Assembly: GCA_030523765.1 (NCBI GenBank)
Contig: JAUNHX010000024.1
Location: 1 to 33,833, forward strand
Direction of reading: 5' to 3'
DNA: 33,833 nt
Origin: Bacteroidales bacterium
GTDB lineage: Bacteria > Bacteroidota > Bacteroidia > Bacteroidales > P3
The notes beneath the pieces were generated by a model that was not told where the DNA came from, searched no databases, and was given only the letters and a program-made list of their open reading frames with translations. Position 1 is the first letter of the stretch. Each line of letters opens with the position of its first letter. The position numbers were made by a program, and so were the translations under genes. This document shows, piece after piece, positions 1 to 7,671 of this stretch.

Positions 1-84
1 TATTATATATATTAATTAATTATTTATTTCTTTTATTATATTGAGGCGCCCCCCCCTACCTTCAAAAATGACTAATTTTTTGAA

Positions 85-196
85 GTGACAAAAGTGACGC
101 TCCATTTTTAGCCACTTATATAGTTGAAAACGAATATATTACAAGCAAAAAAGCGTCACTTTTTGAAAAAGTGACGCGAGTGACAAAAGTGACGCT
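85..196. repeat. GTGACGC repeat cluster (iteron-like)
   Basis: The 17-mer GTGACAAAAGTGACGCT occurs at 85-101 and again at 180-196. The core AAAGTGACGC is seen at 91-100, 168-177 and 186-195, and in inverted orientation (GCGTCACTTT) at 153-162. Four copies in about 110 bases is well above chance for AT-rich DNA. Short repeats spaced like this can be protein-binding sites, replication iterons or remnants of a longer array. Nothing in the window identifies the partner protein. Confidence 0.7.
153..177. repeat. Perfect 12-bp inverted repeat hairpin
   Basis: GCGTCACTTTTT (153-164) is followed by one base and then its exact reverse complement AAAAAGTGACGC (166-177). As RNA or cruciform DNA it would form a stem with a T/A-rich loop. 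The arms are made of the GTGACGC repeat itself, so the palindrome may be two repeat units head to head. A terminator role is possible on either strand, but no gene ends nearby. Confidence 0.75.
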
Positions 197-552
197 AATG
201 CTCAATTTAACTCGTTTTAACAAATCGAGCAGCGTAAAAAAACCTCTTTGCTATCAATGCAATCTTCCATTCCCCCCTGCTAATGGATTGCCCACTGTTT
301 TTGTAAAATTTGTTGGCTTCATTAGGTCGCATATGTCTCATAGGCCTCTTTAGGCCTCGTAGGTTTCGAAGCCTTGGCGACTGCTGAAACAGTAGCATCG
401 AAAAAGCTATTTTCCACCCTCCAAAAAACAGCTTTTTTACGTTATTTTGGAGGCTTTTGAAAAAAAACAAAAAGTTACGTCACGGCAACTGATTGAAAAT
501 AAACATTTGACAAGTATTGTTAATAACTTTTCGCCCCCAAACCCCTTAATTC

Positions 553-583
553 TTGATTCTTAAAAATTTTTTTCGTATCTTTG
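553..583 (+). promoter_or_regulatory. Bacteroidota promoter, no clear gene behind it
   Basis: The -7 element TATCTTTG lies at 576-583, with TTG at 553-555, 20 bases upstream. This fits the Bacteroidota consensus well. Transcription would start near 590 and run into a 170-base leader and a short frame opening at ATG 757. It could also read through to the M64 peptidase gene. Confidence 0.7.
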
Positions 584-585
584 CA

Positions 586-1000
586 TTGTGATTTCAGGTG
601 ATAGGTAGCACCGATCCGACTTTGGTGCAAGTCAAAGGTAAGTCCTATGTAAATCTAACTAATCAAAGTTTGACAGCCCCTTGCTCGATGAAGTCTCCTA
701 GCACAGGGAATCACAACGACCTAATCAATTATTCAAAAAACCAAAAAACAAGAATTATGGCACGTATTACCTCCATCACTCAGTTCACTGGCTTCAAAAA
801 ATTTGAAAAATCTTGGAAATTAGGAAAATCTAGTAATCTGGAGAATCCAGATTATCTGGAAAATTCGGGACATCATCTGGTAAAACCCCCAATAATACGC
901 CTGCGTAGCTTCGTTGGCCATTCTTTTCTTTTCCCTCAAAAGCTCATTTCTCCTTTTTCCTTGCGGAATGAATTAAATTTACTATCTTTGTGGGTCCAAA
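586..1000 (+). other. Leader-like stretch with possible remnant of a small gene
   Basis: Downstream of the 553-583 promoter, TTGTGATT (586-593) pairs with AATCACAA (709-716), and GCACC (608-612) with GGTGC (624-628), so the transcript could fold. A frame opens at ATG 757 (MARITSITQFTG...). Its first dozen residues look like the start of a real small protein, but the rest is Lys/Asn-rich and resembles nothing I know. A further hairpin, AATCTGG/CCAGATT, lies at 835-853. The frame has no stop before the M64 gene and continues into it. I read the stretch as a leader plus a truncated or decayed small gene; the function is unknown. Confidence 0.35.
961..990 (+). promoter_or_regulatory. Promoter of the M64 peptidase gene
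   Basis: TATCTTTG at 983-990 with TTG at 961-963, a 19-base spacing. The predicted transcription start near 997 lies after every upstream in-frame start codon. This supports translation from ATG 1015 rather than from 598 or 757. Confidence 0.8.
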
Positions 1001-1014
1001 GAAAACTTATCGAT

Positions 1015-2361
1015 ATGAAGAAGATACTGAATATAAGTCTGTTACTGTCGTTTTTGGCAACTGCATTTGTTGGTTTTGCGCAGAACGAGAATTGGAAGAA
1101 TGTCTCGTTCAAGAAGTTTTTCGAGGATCGAACCCTCCGTGTGGACTATCTGCGGGTGGGCAATCACGATCGTGATACCAATTTCTTGATACGCTATGTG
1201 GAGAAGCCAGGCCAATGGGCTGGATCGCAAACCCAGTTGCTCGATCCAATCAATAATGGTGACTATCGTATCCTGGTGACCGATGCGGCTACTGGCACGC
1301 CCCTTTATAGCCGTTGTTACCACACGCTGTTCCGCGAATATAAGGATACTCCGATGGCAGTGGATAGCATAGCTCAGTTTGAGGAGGTGATGTTGATTCC
1401 TTACCCCAAACAGGCGGTGAACATTTGCATGCAGAAACGTGATAAGAAGCAGCGTTTCTTTACCCAGAATAGTTATTTCTTTGATCCGAAACATTCGCAG
1501 GTGGAGGTTTTGCACGGTTGGTCTGATATGGAAGGCAACGGGGTGAATGCTAAATGCTTCGAACCTATTGCCTTGCAGAAGAAAGGCGATGTGCATAAGA
1601 AAATCGATGTGGTGATAGTGGCTGAGGGCTATGGACTGAGCGATACGGCTAAGATGCGGAAGGATTTGGATTACTTTACCCAATGTCTGTTCGGCCGCGA
1701 GCCTTTCAAGAGTCATCGCAACGAGTTCAATGTGTGGGGTGTGGCTGTGCCTTCTACGCAGAGCGGCATCACCGATCCTACCAAGGGGATGTATGTGCAG
1801 AGTGCTGTAGGCTCCAGTTATAATACGTTCAATAGCGACCGCTACCTGATGACCTCCAGCTTGTTCCAGTTGCACGATGTGATTGCTCAGGCTCCCTACG
1901 ATCATATCATCATCATGGCCAATTGCCCTACCTATGGTGGTGGTGCTATTTATAATTTCTACGCCATGAGTGCGGTGCTGCCTATGTCGGAGAATATCTT
2001 GCCCCACGAGTTGGGACATTCGATTGGCGGACTAGCAGATGAGTATGTTGATGATGAGTTGACCTATAACAGTCTCTATCCTTTGGACCAAGAACCGATT
2101 GAACCGAACATTACTACGCTGATTGATTTTGAAAGCAAATGGAAAGACTTGGTTGATCCTTCTACGCCAGTGCCTACTCCCGATTGCGAATTGCCATCGG
2201 CTATGGGTACGTGTGGTGTGATAGGTGCTTATGAAGGTGGTGGCTATGTGGCTAAAGGCATATATCGTCCTATGATGAACTGTATGATGAAATACTATGC
2301 TCCATTCTGTCCCGTATGTACGCGGGCGCTGGAGGCGGTGTTTGATCTTTATACCAAGTAG
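1015..2361 (+). CDS. Secreted M64-family zinc metallopeptidase
   Basis: A 448-residue protein with a signal peptide (residues 1-22, cleavage after FA before Q23). It is predicted to act in the periplasm or outside the cell. The zinc-binding signature HELGHSIGGLAD spans residues 331-342 (ligands H331 and H335, catalytic E332, third ligand D342), the extended HExxHxxGxxxD form typical of peptidase family M64 (IgA peptidase M64 family in Pfam). The C-terminal cysteine-rich part (NCMM...FCPVC) also fits the family, and the first half should be the M64 N-terminal domain. The same frame is open from 598, but ATG 1015 follows a good promoter and starts the signal peptide. The substrate is unknown; cleavage of IgA is a family label only and cannot be read from the sequence. 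Confidence 0.9.
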   Translation: MKKILNISLLLSFLATAFVGFAQNENWKNVSFKKFFEDRTLRVDYLRVGNHDRDTNFLIRYVEKPGQWAGSQTQLLDPINNGDYRILVTDAATGTPLYSRCYHTLFREYKDTPMAVDSIAQFEEVMLIPYPKQAVNICMQKRDKKQRFFTQNSYFFDPKHSQVEVLHGWSDMEGNGVNAKCFEPIALQKKGDVHKKIDVVIVAEGYGLSDTAKMRKDLDYFTQCLFGREPFKSHRNEFNVWGVAVPSTQSGITDPTKGMYVQSAVGSSYNTFNSDRYLMTSSLFQLHDVIAQAPYDHIIIMANCPTYGGGAIYNFYAMSAVLPMSENILPHELGHSIGGLADEYVDDELTYNSLYPLDQEPIEPNITTLIDFESKWKDLVDPSTPVPTPDCELPSAMGTCGVIGAYEGGGYVAKGIYRPMMNCMMKYYAPFCPVCTRALEAVFDLYTK

Positions 2362-2382
2362 TTCTCTTTTTCTTTCTACGAA

Positions 2383-3066
2383 ATGGCACTTTCCATCTTG
2401 GAACGACTCCAAGCGCTGGTGGATTCTCGTTATCGTGAATTCTCCGCCCCTCTGCTAACAACGGTGGAGTATGGCTCGCTGCTGGGGGTGAGGACTCCTG
2501 CCATACGACAATTGGCGAAGGAGATAAAGGGGAGCGAGGAGGCTGAATCTTTCCTTCGGCAACTTCCCCATCGCTACCATGAGGAGAATCTGCTCCATGC
2601 TATCCTCATTGCGAATCAAAGCGATTATGCCACTACCCTAGAACTGCTGACTCTTTTCTTACCCTATGCTAACAGCTGGGCTATTACCGATGTGATGTTC
2701 AACTGCCGCAGTTATGTGCACCATAGGAAGGAGGTGGCTACCAAAGCAATGGATTGGATTGAGTCGCAACATCCCTATACGTGCCGTTATGGTATCGGGG
2801 TGCTGATGTATCACGCTATGCCCCAAGGAGGTGAATTGATGGAGCGAGCATTCGAAAGGATTGCAGCGATCCGCAGCAACGATTATTATGTAAATATGAT
2901 GGTGGCTTGGTTCTTTGCCACTAGTTTTGCGCAGCAGTGGGATGCGGCCATACCTTATATGGAGCAGCACCGACTGCCAGAGTGGACCCATCGGAAGGCA
3001 ATACGCAAGGCGATAGAGAGCTACCGCGTGAGCGATGAGCATAAGGCCTACTTGCGTAGTCTATAG
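2383..3066 (+). CDS. DNA alkylation repair protein (AlkD-like)
   Basis: A 227-residue, wholly alpha-helical protein matching the DNA_alkylation (AlkC/AlkD, HEAT-like repeat) family. Recognisable family stretches are the N-terminal GVRTPAIRQLAKEI and the central block around SWAITDVMFNCRSYV. Members remove or bind alkylated bases such as 3-methyl- or 7-methyl-purines by wrapping DNA in a concave HEAT-repeat surface. There is no signal peptide, so it acts in the cytoplasm. It starts 21 bases after the M64 stop with no promoter visible between, so it is probably co-transcribed with the peptidase gene despite the unrelated role. Whether it is an active glycosylase cannot be judged. Confidence 0.82.
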   Translation: MALSILERLQALVDSRYREFSAPLLTTVEYGSLLGVRTPAIRQLAKEIKGSEEAESFLRQLPHRYHEENLLHAILIANQSDYATTLELLTLFLPYANSWAITDVMFNCRSYVHHRKEVATKAMDWIESQHPYTCRYGIGVLMYHAMPQGGELMERAFERIAAIRSNDYYVNMMVAWFFATSFAQQWDAAIPYMEQHRLPEWTHRKAIRKAIESYRVSDEHKAYLRSL

Positions 3067-3104
3067 AAAAAAGTAGCACTACGGGGTGGGCAATAATTGG
3101 GTGC

Positions 3105-3833
3105 CTATAATGTATTTGTTACGGGGAAGGTGAAATAGGTATCGGGGTAGGGTTCGTTGCTGAGGGTGAAGTGCCACCATTCGGTATCTAAGGGTTTGAA
3201 GCCAGCGGCCATCATGGCTTGGCGCAGCAGCATACGGTTTTGATATTGTTGGGGAGTAACGCCCTGATAATCGGGGTGGGAGAGAGTCCCGAAATAATCG
3301 AAGGTGCCTCCCATATCGACCTCTTTGCCCGTACGGTCGTCAAAGAGTGTGAGGTCGAAGGTGCTGCCTCGCGAGTGGCCCGATTGGGCGCAGATGTAGC
3401 CGAGGGGGAAGAGGACATCTTTGGTTAGCTCGGGATAGAAGAAGGGTTTCATGGTGCTATCGGCCTGATCTTTAGACCACCGAACAAAGTGATCAACGGC
3501 TTTTTGGGGTCGATAGGCATCGTATATTTTTAGGCGATAGCCTTGTTCCTTCAGACTTTGGTTGGCTTTGGCTAGGGCTTCGGCAGCCTGACGGGTGCAG
3601 AGTGCTTGGGGCGCTTCGTAGCCGTCGATACGGGTGCCTACAAAATTGTAAGTGCTATAGTATCGTATTTCGAGAATGGCATCGGGAACGATGTCGGTAA
3701 GTACAACGAAATCGGTAGTAATATTAAGACTATCAACAACCTTTAGCGGTTGACTTTCGGTGTTGCTGTTTCGATGGCATGCAATGGTTAGCACGCTTAC
3801 TACTAGTATGATAATGGATGTTTTGATACGCAT
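3105..3833 (-). CDS. VanX-type D-Ala-D-Ala dipeptidase, lipoprotein
   Basis: A 242-residue peptidase of family M15D. The zinc site is clear: H153 and D160 in SGHSRGSTFD, then E218 (catalytic base) and H221 in EWWHF, with the substrate-site arginine R108 in AYRP. These match VanX/DdpX enzymes, which hydrolyse D-alanyl-D-alanine. The N-terminus is hydrophobic and ends in TIAC, giving a lipobox with C19, so it is probably lipid-anchored in the periplasm. There it would recycle or scavenge dipeptide from peptidoglycan rather than edit cytoplasmic precursors. No VanA/VanH-like ligase or dehydrogenase is nearby, so nothing suggests glycopeptide resistance. It is convergent with the AlkD-like gene and divergent from the TPR gene. 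Confidence 0.88.
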   Translation of the reverse strand: MRIKTSIIILVVSVLTIACHRNSNTESQPLKVVDSLNITTDFVVLTDIVPDAILEIRYYSTYNFVGTRIDGYEAPQALCTRQAAEALAKANQSLKEQGYRLKIYDAYRPQKAVDHFVRWSKDQADSTMKPFFYPELTKDVLFPLGYICAQSGHSRGSTFDLTLFDDRTGKEVDMGGTFDYFGTLSHPDYQGVTPQQYQNRMLLRQAMMAAGFKPLDTEWWHFTLSNEPYPDTYFTFPVTNTL

Positions 3834-3855
3834 GGTGAAGGTTTTTTATTTTGTG

Positions 3856-3863
3856 CAAAGATA
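3856..3863 (-). promoter_or_regulatory. Promoter -7 element for the VanX-type gene
   Basis: TATCTTTG read on the minus strand, 23-30 bases before the start codon. No good TTG is seen about 20 bases further upstream, so this is a one-box prediction. It lies in the divergent spacer 3834-4093 shared with the TPR gene. Confidence 0.6.
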
Positions 3864-4007
3864 ACAATAATAATGGAAATGGGAAAAAAACGATGATGCC
3901 GTTTTCTATAGGGCGCTGAAGAGAGAGGCATGATGGGGATAGACTATGAGACGCTCCTTGTTGAAAACCTTTTGCCATAGGAGGGATGCCGATATAATAT
4001 TTTTATG

Positions 4008-4015
4008 TATCTTTG
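4008..4015 (+). promoter_or_regulatory. Promoter -7 element for the TPR gene cluster
   Basis: TATCTTTG followed by CA, about 80 bases before ATG 4094. The -33 element is not obvious. It is the likely main promoter for the run of plus-strand genes beginning with the TPR protein. Confidence 0.6.
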
Positions 4016-4093
4016 CAATTGGATAATCATGTCCGTATATGTCGTAAGATGTTACGGCGCAATGATATACATTGAGATAAGTATAAGACCAAG

Positions 4094-5569
4094 ATGAAGA
4101 AGAAAGACCGTTTTACAGGCTATTCTGCTGAAGTGCGCGAACTGGTGCTCGGCTTTGAGGAGATGATCCGCAAAGGCGAACGCAACTATATGGATGAGGA
4201 TCAGCTGGAAGTGGTGATCGACTACTACTTGGAAATCAATAATATGGATATGCTCTCGAAGTCGGTTCGCTTTGCTGAAAGACTTTTTCCTTCAAACAGC
4301 GAAATTCGCCTGCGCCGCAGTCATCTGCTTTGTGCTCAGGGTCGCTACGAGGAGGCTCTGCCTATTCTGCGCGATTTGGAGCGGCAAGAACCTAACAATA
4401 CTGATATAGCCTATGCCTTGGGGGCACTGCATAGTGCTTTAGATGATCACGCGAAGGCCATACGTTATTTCAAACAGGCGGCCACCGATGGGTATGAGTT
4501 AGGAATGGTGTATGGCAATATTGGTGATGAATACTCGGCGTTGGATCATATGAAAGAGGCTGTGGTTTATTATAAAAGAGCTTTGGCTGCCAATCCTAAA
4601 GAGACCCGTTCGATGTACAATATGGCGCGGGCGATGGAACAGCTAGACCAACAGAGGGAGATGATTGCCTTTTTCGACAAGTTTCTTTACGACCATCCCT
4701 ACAGCAAGGAGGCTTGGCTTTGTTTGGCCTTTTGCCACCACAATCTTAACGACTTGGCTCAGGCTGAGGATTGCTGCCAATATGCACTTGCTATCGATGA
4801 TAAATACTTTGATGCCTATCAGGAGTTGAGCGATGTATATCGTGATGGCGGGAAGATAGAGGAGGCCGTATCGGCTCTTCGCAAAGGGGTTGATTATACT
4901 GAACTACAACAAGGGGTGTACCATCAGATGGCCGAGTTGTATATGGAATACCGTGATAACTATGTTACGGCGGTGCTTTACCTAAAGAAGGTAATAGAAC
5001 TGGATCCAGAGGACTCCGATGCTTGGTACGATTTGGCTCTGTGTTATCTCCGTATGGCTAACCCCTATATAGGGTCTGATCCTATGGGATGGGGTTTTGA
5101 GGTGATAGGACATAATCCTACTGCCGACTACCAGCCAGCGATCGATGCTGTGGCTAAAGCACTGCAACTGAACCCTCAATCGCCCGATTACCTTTTGCTT
5201 GCTGCCACTATTGCTTGTTTGATGGGCAACGATGAACAGGCAGAGACTTTTTGCCGTTATGCTATCGAGTTGGAAGACTATGATGAGCGTTATTGGGCAG
5301 CGTTGGCTTCGATGCTGATGTTTGGCAGACAGGAATGGGAAGAGGCTATCGAGCTGTTGCACGAAGGGGCTACCCGCTGTGACGATCCGATGCCGCTGCA
5401 GCCGTTGCTGGCTATATGCTACTTTATGACGGGTCGCCGTAATTTCCTTTACAATGCACTCAATGCGGTAGTGCATCATTGCCCAGAGATGGTACAGATG
5501 ATGCTCGATGCTTGTCCTGGGATGAGGGAGGATTACGATGTGATGAATATCCTCAACGCAACCGAATAA
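4094..5569 (+). CDS. Tetratricopeptide-repeat protein
   Basis: A 491-residue protein made almost entirely of tetratricopeptide repeats from about residue 70 to the C-terminus. Typical TPR positions recur, for example YEEALPILRDLERQEPNN, HAKAIRYFKQAATDGYEL and AEDCCQYALAIDDKYFDAY, each about 34 residues apart and ending in Asn/Asp-Pro-like turns. There is no signal peptide or membrane segment, so it is probably a cytoplasmic scaffold or adaptor. TPR arrays bind other proteins; the partner is unknown. It is the first gene of a close plus-strand run leading to DedA, SufS, RecN and M23, but none of these neighbours explains its role. The family is widespread in Bacteroidales as an uncharacterised conserved protein. 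Confidence 0.85.
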   Translation: MKKKDRFTGYSAEVRELVLGFEEMIRKGERNYMDEDQLEVVIDYYLEINNMDMLSKSVRFAERLFPSNSEIRLRRSHLLCAQGRYEEALPILRDLERQEPNNTDIAYALGALHSALDDHAKAIRYFKQAATDGYELGMVYGNIGDEYSALDHMKEAVVYYKRALAANPKETRSMYNMARAMEQLDQQREMIAFFDKFLYDHPYSKEAWLCLAFCHHNLNDLAQAEDCCQYALAIDDKYFDAYQELSDVYRDGGKIEEAVSALRKGVDYTELQQGVYHQMAELYMEYRDNYVTAVLYLKKVIELDPEDSDAWYDLALCYLRMANPYIGSDPMGWGFEVIGHNPTADYQPAIDAVAKALQLNPQSPDYLLLAATIACLMGNDEQAETFCRYAIELEDYDERYWAALASMLMFGRQEWEEAIELLHEGATRCDDPMPLQPLLAICYFMTGRRNFLYNALNAVVHHCPEMVQMMLDACPGMREDYDVMNILNATE

Positions 5570-5625
5570 TGGGGCAATCAAAACGCTTTGAATAATTATA
5601 AATGATAAGAAACCTTTTGAGAAAT

Positions 5626-6429
5626 ATGAAGAAATACATACTGACGTTGATCATGATGGCCTTTGTGGCTGCTCCGATGGTCGCTAACGCTCAAACAGAC
5701 ACGATGGCAATGGTGGATGAAACACACATTGCTGAGCAGGTGCAAGGCGATTCAGATACTACGGGTTTTGTTGGCAAGGTGCTCAATTTTTACGATGCCC
5801 ACATGAATTATTTGACCATTGCGGGACTGATGACCATTGAGAGTTCTTTTATTCCTTTCCCTAGCGAGGTGGTGATTCCTCCAGCTGTGTATGTGTCGAT
5901 GGATCCTGCTAGTACGGGCGGAATGAAGATTTGGCTTATTGTGCTCTTTGGTACCTTGGGCGCGCTGTTGGGTGCGTTGATTAACTATTTCCTTTCCCGT
6001 TGGTTGGGTCGCCCCATCATATACTGGTTTGTAGATAGTAAGGTGGGCCATTTGCTACTGCTGAGCGGTGAGAAGATGGAGAAAGCTGAGGATTATTTCA
6101 ACAAACATGGCAATATCTCGACCCTTGTAGGCCGCATGATTCCTGCTATACGTCAGCTGATCTCGATTCCTGCTGGTTTGGCTAAGATGAATGTTGGCAG
6201 CTTTGTTTTCTTCACTACTTTGGGAGCTCTGATATGGAACGCTATCTTGGCGCTGCTAGGATGGGTGGCTTTCCGTGCTGCCGATCCATCGGTGATTAAG
6301 CGCTATAGTCATGTTATCTCCATTATCCTCATTGCGTTACTGGTAGCTGTTGTGGTATTCTTTGTGGCTCGTGCCATTATACGGAAAAAGAAGAATGGAC
6401 AGTCGGCAACCCAAGAGGAGACCAAATAA
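5626..6429 (+). CDS. DedA-family membrane protein
   Basis: A 267-residue DedA/SNARE-associated (VTT domain) protein. The family signature ESSFIPFPSEVVIPPA (acidic residue, then P-x-P-x-E) follows the first membrane segment. The second signature, GRMIPAIRQLISIPAG, holds the conserved G-R-x-x-P-x-x-R. DedA proteins act in lipid-carrier or phospholipid flipping and in proton-dependent membrane homeostasis. Here a cleavable-looking signal peptide (MKKYILTLIMMAFVAAPMVANA) and about 40 polar residues precede the domain, unlike short enterobacterial members. I start it at ATG 5626, which begins the signal peptide; ATG 5602, eight codons earlier, is the alternative. It ends 12 bases before the cysteine desulfurase. 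Confidence 0.88.
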   Translation: MKKYILTLIMMAFVAAPMVANAQTDTMAMVDETHIAEQVQGDSDTTGFVGKVLNFYDAHMNYLTIAGLMTIESSFIPFPSEVVIPPAVYVSMDPASTGGMKIWLIVLFGTLGALLGALINYFLSRWLGRPIIYWFVDSKVGHLLLLSGEKMEKAEDYFNKHGNISTLVGRMIPAIRQLISIPAGLAKMNVGSFVFFTTLGALIWNAILALLGWVAFRAADPSVIKRYSHVISIILIALLVAVVVFFVARAIIRKKKNGQSATQEETK

Positions 6430-6441
6430 ATAATCTTGTTT

Positions 6442-7641
6442 ATGCATCCCGATTTCAAGATTCTCGATAGCAAGGTGTACGGCCATCAGCTTGTATACTT
6501 AGACAATGCGGCCACTACGCAGAAACCGCAGTGTGTAATCGATACTTTGACCCGTTACTACGAGACGCTCAACTCTAATATTCATCGTGGGGCCCATTAT
6601 TTGGCAGCGCAAGCTACAGAACAATACGAGCAGGTTCGTCGCAAGGTGCAGCAGTTTATCAATGCTCGCTATGCTCATGAGATTATCTTCACTCGCGGCA
6701 CTACCGAGAGTATTAATCTTGTAGCCTCCTCGTTTGGCTGGAAATATTTGCATCCTGGCGATGAGGTGATTGTTAGCGGTATGGAGCATCACTCTAATAT
6801 TGTACCTTGGCAGCTAGCATGTGAGCGAGCTGGAGCTAAACTCCAGGTGATTCCTTTCAGCGATGAGGGGGTACTCGACTTGCATGTTTACGAAACGCTC
6901 TTCAACGAACATACTCGGTTGGTGGCGGTAAACCACGTGAGCAACACCCTCGGTACGATCAATCCGGTGGAGGAATTGACGCGGATAGCTCATGCTCACA
7001 GTGTGCCTATCCTTGTGGATGGGGCTCAGAGTATTGCCCATATGCCTGTCGATGTGCAAGCTATAGGGTGCGACTTCTATTGTTTTTCGGGCCACAAGAT
7101 GTATGGACCTATGGGGGTAGGCGTGATGTATGGAAGGGAGGAGATCCTCGATACGTTGCCCCCTTATCAAGGTGGTGGCGAGATGATCAAGGAGGTGACC
7201 TTCGAAAAGACTACCTACAATGAACTGCCTTTCAAGTTTGAGGCTGGAACTCCTGCTGTAGGCGATGTGCTGGGATTGGGAACTGCTATCGAATATATGG
7301 AACAGCAGGGCATCCAACAGTTGGCCGACCATGAGGATAGATTGCTGCGATATGCTACCGAGAAGATGCTCGAGGTGGAGGGATTGCGAATCTTTGGCAC
7401 CGCTCCCAACAAGGTAGGAGTTATCTCTTTCCTTTTGGGTGCTAGTCATCCGTACGATGTTGGAACATTGCTCGACAAACTAGGTATTGCTGTTCGAACG
7501 GGCCATCACTGTACCCAACCTATCATGGATCGTTATGGGATTCCGGGTACGGTGCGTGCTTCATTTGCGCTGTATACTACCACCGAAGAGATAGATATCT
7601 TAGTTCAGGCACTTCATCGGATAGCTCCCATGCTGATGTAG
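6442..7641 (+). CDS. sufS: Cysteine desulfurase, SufS type
   Basis: A 399-residue class V PLP-dependent enzyme that takes sulfur from cysteine as a persulfide for Fe-S cluster assembly. The PLP lysine is K219 in FSGHKMYGP. The catalytic cysteine is C357 in RTGHHCTQPIMD, set in the short RxGxxC loop typical of SufS rather than IscS. Other family blocks are LDNAATTQKP, NIHRG and THRLVAV-like NHVSNTLG. ATG 6442 gives the usual N-terminus; a TTG two codons earlier is possible but not needed. No sufB, sufC, sufD or sufE/U gene lies in the window, so here the desulfurase is separated from the rest of the SUF genes or serves another sulfur acceptor. It is co-directional with dedA and recN at short spacing. 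Confidence 0.92.
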   Translation: MHPDFKILDSKVYGHQLVYLDNAATTQKPQCVIDTLTRYYETLNSNIHRGAHYLAAQATEQYEQVRRKVQQFINARYAHEIIFTRGTTESINLVASSFGWKYLHPGDEVIVSGMEHHSNIVPWQLACERAGAKLQVIPFSDEGVLDLHVYETLFNEHTRLVAVNHVSNTLGTINPVEELTRIAHAHSVPILVDGAQSIAHMPVDVQAIGCDFYCFSGHKMYGPMGVGVMYGREEILDTLPPYQGGGEMIKEVTFEKTTYNELPFKFEAGTPAVGDVLGLGTAIEYMEQQGIQQLADHEDRLLRYATEKMLEVEGLRIFGTAPNKVGVISFLLGASHPYDVGTLLDKLGIAVRTGHHCTQPIMDRYGIPGTVRASFALYTTTEEIDILVQALHRIAPMLM

Positions 7642-7671
7642 TAGCCTAACCACCAATACAAACGAAAAGCT

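Larger units (their letters stand above)
1..575. other. Gene-poor AT-rich left flank
   Basis: I find no convincing gene here. The short open frames on both strands are low-complexity and have no family features. The stretch holds a run of eight C at 49-56, a GTGACGC repeat cluster (85-196), two adjacent copies of TAGGCCTC (341-348 and 351-358) and an inverted pair AAAAAGCT/AGCTTTTT (401-408 and 430-437). This dense repeat content with no gene resembles accessory or element-edge DNA more than a normal intergenic spacer. That reading is an inference. Confidence 0.5.

Noticed and set aside
171..353. 60-codon plus-strand frame in the left flank
   Set aside because: Its start is inside the GTGACGC repeat and its codons are low-complexity; no support for a protein.
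207..470. 87-codon minus-strand frame in the left flank
   Set aside because: It runs over inverted and short repeats, with no promoter and no recognisable domain.
598..1014. Long N-terminal extension of the M64 peptidase (frame open from 598)
   Set aside because: A promoter at 961-990 and a signal peptide starting at 1015 place the real start there; the upstream residues look like noise.
1042..2019. 325-codon frame on the minus strand
   Set aside because: Antisense to the clear M64 gene, His/Ile-rich composition and no family features; a shadow frame.
3105..3833. Vancomycin-resistance cluster
   Set aside because: Only the VanX-like gene is present, it is exported, and no VanA/VanH or regulators are nearby.
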